A DNA stretch of 9,911 nt from Bacillota bacterium. Lineage in GTDB: Bacteria; Bacillota; Clostridia; Peptostreptococcales; Anaerovoracaceae. The notes beneath the pieces were generated by a model that was not told where the DNA came from, made no database searches, and saw nothing but the letters and a program-made list of their open reading frames with translations. The DNA is taken from positions 1 to 9,911 of the forward strand of contig JAFWVZ010000077.1 of assembly GCA_017523605.1 (NCBI GenBank), read 5' to 3'. The translations under genes were made by a program, and so were the position numbers. Numbering within the stretch: position 1 is the first letter of the stretch; every line of letters starts with the position of its first letter. This document shows, one piece after another, positions 5,545 to 9,911 of the stretch.

Positions 5545-7836
5545 ATGAACGATCTTAACGGTCTGGACATTAAGATCCAGGAGATAGCAGGACGAATCAA
5601 AGAGCTCCGCAAGCTGGAGGGACGCACGCCGGAAGAGATGGCGGTAGCCACCGATGTGCCCGTGGAAGAGTACATTGCCTGTGAATCCGGAACACGCGAC
5701 CTCAACTTTACATTCATCTACCGCTGCGCGCTTGCGCTCAACGTAAACGTTACGGAGATCATCGAGGGCGAAAGCCCCAACCTGCGCCAGTACACCATGA
5801 CCCGCGCAGGCGGCGGACAGAAGATATCCCAGGCCCACGGCATGACATACTACAACCTCGCCTATTCCTTCCAGAACAGGATAGCCGAGCCTCTTTACGT
5901 GCGCAGCATCTACGACGAAGCCGCGCAGAACAAGGAGATAGAGCTTACAAGCCACGCCGGCCAGGAGTGCGACATAGTGGTCTACGGTCACCTTAAGGTA
6001 CAGGTAGGAAACCCCACGGAGATCCTCGGCCCCGGCGACAGTATGTACTATAACTCCGGTACGCCTCACGGAATGATAGCCGTAGGCGGCGAGGACTGCA
6101 TTTTCTATGCCATAGTCCTCAACCCCACCGGGGAACCCATACCCGAACTTGCCGCAAGGCCCATCATCCAGGAGGCTCCGCGCCCCCGCGTCGTGGACGA
6201 CCAGCCCAGAGTATGGCACAAGTTCATAGACGTTACCGAGGACGAGAACGGAACGCCCACCTCCATAAAGTTCAAGAATACGGATAAGTTCAATTTCGCG
6301 TACGACGTAGTTGGCGAGATAGCCAAGAAGGACCCAGACAAGCTTGCCATGCTCCACATCGCAGGAGACATGACGGAGCGCCGCTTTACCTTCCGCGACA
6401 TGAAGCGCGGATCATCGCAGTGCGCCAACTACTTTAAGTCCCTGGGCATCAAGAAGGGCGACCGCGTAATGCTAATCCTTAAGCGCCACTACCAGTTCTG
6501 GTTCGCCATTCTGGGCCTGGAAAAGCTGGGAGCCATTGCGATCCCAGCCTCCAACCAGCTTATGTCCCACGACATAGAATACAGGCTCAACGCGTCCGAA
6601 GCCACTGCGATAGTCTGCACCGCGGACGGAGACACCGCGCATCAGGTGGACATCGCCGCGGCCAACTGCCCCACCCTTAAGCACAAGCTTATTGTAAACG
6701 GCGAGCGCGAAGGCTGGCGCACATTCGACAACGAATACACAATGTTCAGCAGCCACTTCAAGAGGACGGCGGACAGCCCCTGCGGCGACGATCCGATGCT
6801 GATCTACTTCACATCCGGCACCACCTCCTACCCCAAGATGGCGGCACATAACTACAAGCACCCGCTGGGCCACTTCCACACCGCCAAGTACTGGCAGACA
6901 GTGGATCCGGAAGGCCTTCACCTTACGATATCCGACACCGGCTGGGCAAAGTCCGGCTGGGGCAAGATATACGGACAATGGCTGGCCGAAGGCGCCATAT
7001 TCGTCTACGACTTCGACCGCTTCGACGCGTCCAAGATCCTGCCGATGTTTGCGAAATACAACATCACCACGTTCTGCGCGCCTCCCACGATGCTGCGCAT
7101 GATGATAAAGCAGGACATCTCCAGGTACGATTTCTCCAGCGTAAAGCACATGACCACCGCCGGAGAGGCTCTCAATCCGGAAGTCTACAGACAGTTCGAA
7201 AAAGCCACGGGTCTTCGCATAATGGAAGGCTTCGGCCAGACCGAAGGCACCATGCTGATCGGCAACATGGTAGGAGCGCCTCACAAGATAGGGTCCATGG
7301 GAAAGCCCGCACCGATATACGACATTAAGCTGGTGGACAAGGACGGCAACGAAGTAGCCGCAGGCGACACCGGAGAGATAGTCATAAACATAGCCAACGG
7401 AATGCCTCCGGGACTTGCGTACTGCTACTGGAAGAACCCGGAAGAGACTGCTTCCACTTGGAAAGACGGCCTGTACCACACCGGAGACCTGGCGTGGAAG
7501 GACGAGGACGGCTTCTACTGGTACGTAGGCCGCGCGGACGACGTAATAAAGTCATCCGGCTACCGCATAGGACCGTTCGAGATAGAGAGCGTAATAATGG
7601 AACTTCCCTACGTTCTGGAATGCGGAGTATCCGCAGCACCGGACGAGATACGCGGCCAGGTCGTAAAGGCAAGCATAGTTCTGATAGACGGCGTGGAAGG
7701 AACGCCAAAGCTCGTAAAAGAGATCCAGGACTACGTAAAGCAGCGCACCGCGCCGTATAAGTATCCGCGGATAGTGGTATTCAAGGACGAACTGCCCAAG
7801 ACCACAAGCGGCAAGATAATAAGACATGCGCTATAA
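5545..7836 (+). CDS. XRE-cupin-ACSM fusion: medium/branched-chain acyl-CoA ligase with N-terminal regulator domains (copy 2)
   Basis: This 763-aa paralogue of the preceding gene has the same domain order: XRE-like helix-turn-helix at ~14-76, cupin at ~117-193 (SHAGQE at 136-141, GDSMYYNSGTPHG at 164-176) and ACSM-type ligase from ~250. Ligase motifs are TSGTTSYPK (423-431), in which the usual second Gly is Ser428; EGFGQTE (561-567); YHTGD (644-648); and PKTTSGK with likely catalytic Lys757. Residues 665-695 are identical to 658-688 of copy 1 although many codons differ synonymously, which suggests purifying selection on both copies. A linker of about 30 residues, partly Pro/Arg-rich (196-225), between cupin and ligase differs from copy 1. 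Differences elsewhere could mean a different acid substrate. CGGAG (5533-5537) lies seven bases before the ATG. Its 3' end overlaps the next gene by 11 bp. Confidence 0.93.
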   Translation: MNDLNGLDIKIQEIAGRIKELRKLEGRTPEEMAVATDVPVEEYIACESGTRDLNFTFIYRCALALNVNVTEIIEGESPNLRQYTMTRAGGGQKISQAHGMTYYNLAYSFQNRIAEPLYVRSIYDEAAQNKEIELTSHAGQECDIVVYGHLKVQVGNPTEILGPGDSMYYNSGTPHGMIAVGGEDCIFYAIVLNPTGEPIPELAARPIIQEAPRPRVVDDQPRVWHKFIDVTEDENGTPTSIKFKNTDKFNFAYDVVGEIAKKDPDKLAMLHIAGDMTERRFTFRDMKRGSSQCANYFKSLGIKKGDRVMLILKRHYQFWFAILGLEKLGAIAIPASNQLMSHDIEYRLNASEATAIVCTADGDTAHQVDIAAANCPTLKHKLIVNGEREGWRTFDNEYTMFSSHFKRTADSPCGDDPMLIYFTSGTTSYPKMAAHNYKHPLGHFHTAKYWQTVDPEGLHLTISDTGWAKSGWGKIYGQWLAEGAIFVYDFDRFDASKILPMFAKYNITTFCAPPTMLRMMIKQDISRYDFSSVKHMTTAGEALNPEVYRQFEKATGLRIMEGFGQTEGTMLIGNMVGAPHKIGSMGKPAPIYDIKLVDKDGNEVAAGDTGEIVINIANGMPPGLAYCYWKNPEETASTWKDGLYHTGDLAWKDEDGFYWYVGRADDVIKSSGYRIGPFEIESVIMELPYVLECGVSAAPDEIRGQVVKASIVLIDGVEGTPKLVKEIQDYVKQRTAPYKYPRIVVFKDELPKTTSGKIIRHAL

Positions 7837-8494
7837 ACGTGTAACACTCATAGCGGGCCACTACGGCAGCGGAAAGACCAACATCGCCGTAAACATGGCG
7901 CTGGATCTGGCAAAGCAGAAAGACAACGTGGCCATAGCGGATCTGGACATAATCAATCCCTACTACCGCACGCTGGACAGCCGCGCGGAGCTGGAAGCTG
8001 CAGGCGTAAGGCTCATCGTATCGCCCTTTGCGAACAGCAATCTGGACATCCCTGCTCTTCCGCAGGAGATGTACGCGGTGGTGGACGACTTATCCTTAAA
8101 CTGCATAATAGACGTCGGCGGCGACGATACCGGAGCCGTTGCTCTGGGTAGGCTTGCGCCCAAGCTCAGGGAGGAAGACGATTACGACATGTACCTGATA
8201 GTCAACAGGTTCCGTCCCCTCACCCGCACCGCAAAGGAAGTCGCAGAAGTAAGATACGAGATAGAGGCAGCCTGCGGGCTTAAGTTTACCGGAGTCATAA
8301 ACGACTCCAATCTGGGCGCCGACACTACTGCGGAAACGGTGCTCTCGTCCGTTCAGTTCGGAAAGGACTGCGCGGAAGCGACAGGACTGCCGCTCGTGGC
8401 TACGACCGTGGAGAGCTCGCTCATGGAAGAGCTTGCCGGCAAAGTGCCGGATCTGTTCCCCATGAAGCTCCAGAAGCGCCCCATAGACCTTTGA
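7826..8494 (+). CDS. P-loop NTPase of the MinD/ParA/CobQ-like type, role unknown
   Basis: This is a 222-aa soluble protein. It has a Walker A GHYGSGKTN (11-19), a switch-type segment ADLDIINPYYRTLD (38-51), a Walker B-like CIIDVGGDD (93-101) and LIVNRFRP (124-131) near the nucleotide-base site. It resembles the MinD/ParA/NifH-like fold, but the signature lysine of the deviant Walker A (KGGxGK) is replaced by HYGSGK. Classical partitioning activity is therefore not implied. The ATG overlaps the end of ligase copy 2 by 11 bp with only a weak ribosome site, which suggests translational coupling. The next gene starts 31 bases later and encodes the Fe-S-containing oxidoreductase subunit. A role in cofactor or Fe-S loading of that enzyme, or as a metabolic switch, is plausible. 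Nothing in the sequence proves it. Confidence 0.88.
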   Translation: MRYKRVTLIAGHYGSGKTNIAVNMALDLAKQKDNVAIADLDIINPYYRTLDSRAELEAAGVRLIVSPFANSNLDIPALPQEMYAVVDDLSLNCIIDVGGDDTGAVALGRLAPKLREEDDYDMYLIVNRFRPLTRTAKEVAEVRYEIEAACGLKFTGVINDSNLGADTTAETVLSSVQFGKDCAEATGLPLVATTVESSLMEELAGKVPDLFPMKLQKRPIDL

Positions 8495-8525
8495 TCACGA
8501 TTATTTAACATATACGGAGGATATC

Positions 8526-9803
8526 ATGGCAAAAGTAACGTTCAGGACAGACGAATGCAAGGGCTGCGGCCTGTGCATCGACGCGTGCCCCAAAGGCATA
8601 CTTAAACTGTCCGAGGAAACCATCAACAAAAAGGGACACCACCCTGCCGAATGCGCCGATCCCGACGCCTGCGTCGGCTGCGCTTCCTGCGCTCTGATGT
8701 GCCCCGACTGCATCATCACGGTGGAAAGGGAGGTGGAGAGAATGGCTGAAAAAGTTCTTATGAAAGGCAACGAAGCTATAGCGGAAGCCGCAATAATGGC
8801 AGGATGCCGCCACTACTTCGGATACCCCATCACTCCCCAGACGGAGATAGCTGCTTATATGGCAAAGAGAATGCCCAAGATAGGCGGCACCTTCCTCCAG
8901 GCGGAGAGCGAGATCGCGGCCATAAACATGGTCTACGGCGTATCTTCCGCCGGAAAACGTGTTATGACTTCTTCTTCCAGCCCCGGAATATCCCTTAAGG
9001 GCGAAGGCATTTCCTATCTGGCAGGCACGGATCTGCCGGCGGTGATAGTAAACGCGCAGCGCGGAGGCCCGGGCCTTGGCGGAATACAGCCCAGCCAGTC
9101 CGACTACTTCCAGGCAACGCGCGGAGGCGGTCACGGAGATTATCACATAATCGTTCTGGCCCCCTCTTCCGTCCAGGAGATGGCGGAACTTACGATAAAG
9201 GCTTTCGAACTGGCAGACGAGTATCTGATGCCCGCTATGGTGCTGGCGGACGGTACCACCGGTCAGATGATGGAGCCCGTATCCTTCGATTTCGAGATAA
9301 AAGAGCCCCCGGCAAAGCCCTGGGCTACCACCGGGACAAAGTGCCAGAGACCTCATAACATAGCAAACTCCCTCTATCTGGATCCGGAGAAGCTGGAGTG
9401 CATAAACAACGTGCGCTTCGCCCGCTACGAGGTAATAAAGGATAATGAGCAGCGTGCCGAGGAATACCTTACGGAGGACGCGGACATAGTTGTCGCCGCA
9501 TTCGGGATCTCCGCAAGGATCGCCAAGAACGCAGTAGACGCAGCGCGCGCCAAGGGAATAAAGGCAGGTCTTATAAGACCGATAACCCTCTGGCCGTTTC
9601 CGGACAAGGCGTTCAAGAAGGCCGCGGAGCACGCTAAGCGCTTCATAAGCGTGGAGCTGTCCATGGGCCAGATGATAGAAGACGTAAGGCTTGCCACAGA
9701 GTGCAAGGTGCCCGTGGAGCTCTGCTACCGCGTAGGAGGAATGATTCCCTCGCCTCAGCAGGTCCTGGAAGCCATAGAAAAGGCAGCAAAGGAGGTAAAG
9801 TAA
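8526..9803 (+). CDS. vorB: Branched-chain 2-oxoacid:ferredoxin oxidoreductase, ferredoxin domain fused to alpha subunit (VorB-like)
   Basis: This 425-aa subunit belongs to an enzyme that interconverts a 2-oxoacid plus CoA with acyl-CoA, CO2 and reduced ferredoxin. Residues 1-72 are a bacterial ferredoxin-type domain with two 4Fe-4S motifs (Cys 11, 14, 17, 21 and Cys 49, 52, 55, 59). Residues ~73-425 are the alpha subunit, with YFGYPITPQTE (97-107), TSSSSPGISLKGEG (148-161) and QRGGPGLGGIQPSQSDY (178-194). That last motif resembles proteins annotated as 3-methyl-2-oxobutanoate dehydrogenase subunit VorB rather than pyruvate enzymes. The delta (ferredoxin) and alpha subunits are normally separate genes; here they are one frame. 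Met73 (8742) keeps a good GGGAGG ribosome site, so free alpha subunit may also be made. GGAGG at 8516-8520 supports the start at 8526. The beta subunit follows directly; the gamma subunit is presumably beyond the window. Substrate choice (branched-chain or aromatic) cannot be fixed from sequence alone. Confidence 0.88.
   Translation: MAKVTFRTDECKGCGLCIDACPKGILKLSEETINKKGHHPAECADPDACVGCASCALMCPDCIITVEREVERMAEKVLMKGNEAIAEAAIMAGCRHYFGYPITPQTEIAAYMAKRMPKIGGTFLQAESEIAAINMVYGVSSAGKRVMTSSSSPGISLKGEGISYLAGTDLPAVIVNAQRGGPGLGGIQPSQSDYFQATRGGGHGDYHIIVLAPSSVQEMAELTIKAFELADEYLMPAMVLADGTTGQMMEPVSFDFEIKEPPAKPWATTGTKCQRPHNIANSLYLDPEKLECINNVRFARYEVIKDNEQRAEEYLTEDADIVVAAFGISARIAKNAVDAARAKGIKAGLIRPITLWPFPDKAFKKAAEHAKRFISVELSMGQMIEDVRLATECKVPVELCYRVGGMIPSPQQVLEAIEKAAKEVK
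8728..8744 (+). promoter_or_regulatory. Internal ribosome-binding site and ATG within the ferredoxin-VorB fusion
   Basis: GGGAGG (8728-8733) lies eight bases before an in-frame ATG (8742-8744). That ATG corresponds to MAEKVLMKGNEA, the usual N-terminus of stand-alone VorB proteins. It looks like the ancestral start of the alpha subunit kept inside the fusion. It could still produce a 353-aa alpha subunit without the ferredoxin domain. Confidence 0.6.
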
Positions 9804-9804
9804 C

Positions 9805-9911
9805 ATGGCAGTAGTATTCGAAAGACCTAAAGCGCTGCTGGATGTGCCGTTCCATTACTGCCCCGGCTGCACCCACGGCATAGTTCACAGACTCGTAGCC
9901 GAAGCGATAGA
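9805..9911 (+). CDS. 2-oxoacid:ferredoxin oxidoreductase beta subunit (TPP-binding), cut by window end
   Basis: Only the first 35 codons are present. The segment FHYCPGCTHGIVHRLVAEAI is typical of the N-terminus of the thiamine-diphosphate-binding beta subunit of KOR/VOR-type enzymes, where the CPGC cysteines commonly bind a 4Fe-4S cluster. AAAGGAGGT (9787-9795) inside the end of vorB lies nine bases before the ATG, and the gap between stop and start is one base. The two genes are therefore co-transcribed and probably translated in balance as one complex. Confidence 0.88.
   Translation, partial: MAVVFERPKALLDVPFHYCPGCTHGIVHRLVAEAI

Noticed and set aside
6472..7479. 335-aa and 278-aa (5521-6357) open frames opposite ligase copy 2
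   Set aside because: They are antisense shadows of a gene with complete ANL motifs. Their compositions resemble the other antisense frames.
8505..9806. 433-aa open frame on the - strand spanning nearly all of vorB
   Set aside because: This is the same antisense effect. The + strand frame has clear ferredoxin and VorB motifs and a good ribosome site, and the - strand product matches nothing I recognise.
1..9911. Mobile element, CRISPR array, prophage or defence system
   Set aside because: I saw no transposase or integrase motifs, terminal inverted repeats, spaced direct repeats or phage genes. The repeats present are explained by gene duplication or RNA structure.

Overview
The window looks like a chromosomal segment from an anaerobic, fairly GC-rich member of the Clostridia or a close relative. 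The evidence is a canonical tRNA-sensing T-box leader, which is a bacterial and mainly Firmicutes device. It also includes ferredoxin-linked 2-oxoacid chemistry, good Shine-Dalgarno sites, and XRE-cupin plus AMP-ligase proteins of a type I know from amino-acid-metabolising Clostridia. Isoleucine codons are strongly biased to ATA although the genes are GC-rich. I see no mobile element, CRISPR array, rRNA or tRNA.

Left part (1-2044, + strand): the 3' part of a FadD-like acyl-CoA synthetase, interrupted by an in-frame TAG at 605-607. It is followed by two small tandem-duplicated membrane proteins (1283-1525 and 1538-1963) and a bidirectional terminator (2016-2044). A membrane protein of unknown function lies on the - strand (2099-2764), with a weak TTG start.

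Centre (2758-3150): a consensus promoter (TTGACA, 17 bp, TAACAT) and a complete T-box leader. I can read Stem I with the AG bulge and distal loop, a specifier that is best read as ATC (Ile), Stem III, the conserved T-box sequence with a TGGT bulge, an antiterminator and a competing terminator.

Right part (3151-9911, + strand): the T-box leads into a 756-aa protein that fuses an XRE helix-turn-helix, a cupin and a medium-chain (ACSM-type) acyl-CoA ligase. A paralogue of 763 aa follows, with its own AT-rich promoter region and an 18-bp inverted repeat. Then come an overlapping P-loop NTPase, a ferredoxin-VorB fusion (alpha subunit of a branched-chain 2-oxoacid:ferredoxin oxidoreductase) and the start of the TPP-binding beta subunit, cut by the window edge.

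How the genes may work together (inference): a T-box turns genes on when its tRNA is uncharged, so this cluster should be induced by isoleucine starvation. Acid-CoA ligase plus a reversible 2-oxoacid:ferredoxin oxidoreductase could run in the assimilatory direction: 2-methylbutyrate to 2-methylbutyryl-CoA, reductive carboxylation to 3-methyl-2-oxopentanoate, and transamination to isoleucine. That would be an isoleucine-salvage operon built from parts usually annotated as amino-acid fermentation. It is the most interesting hypothesis in the window.
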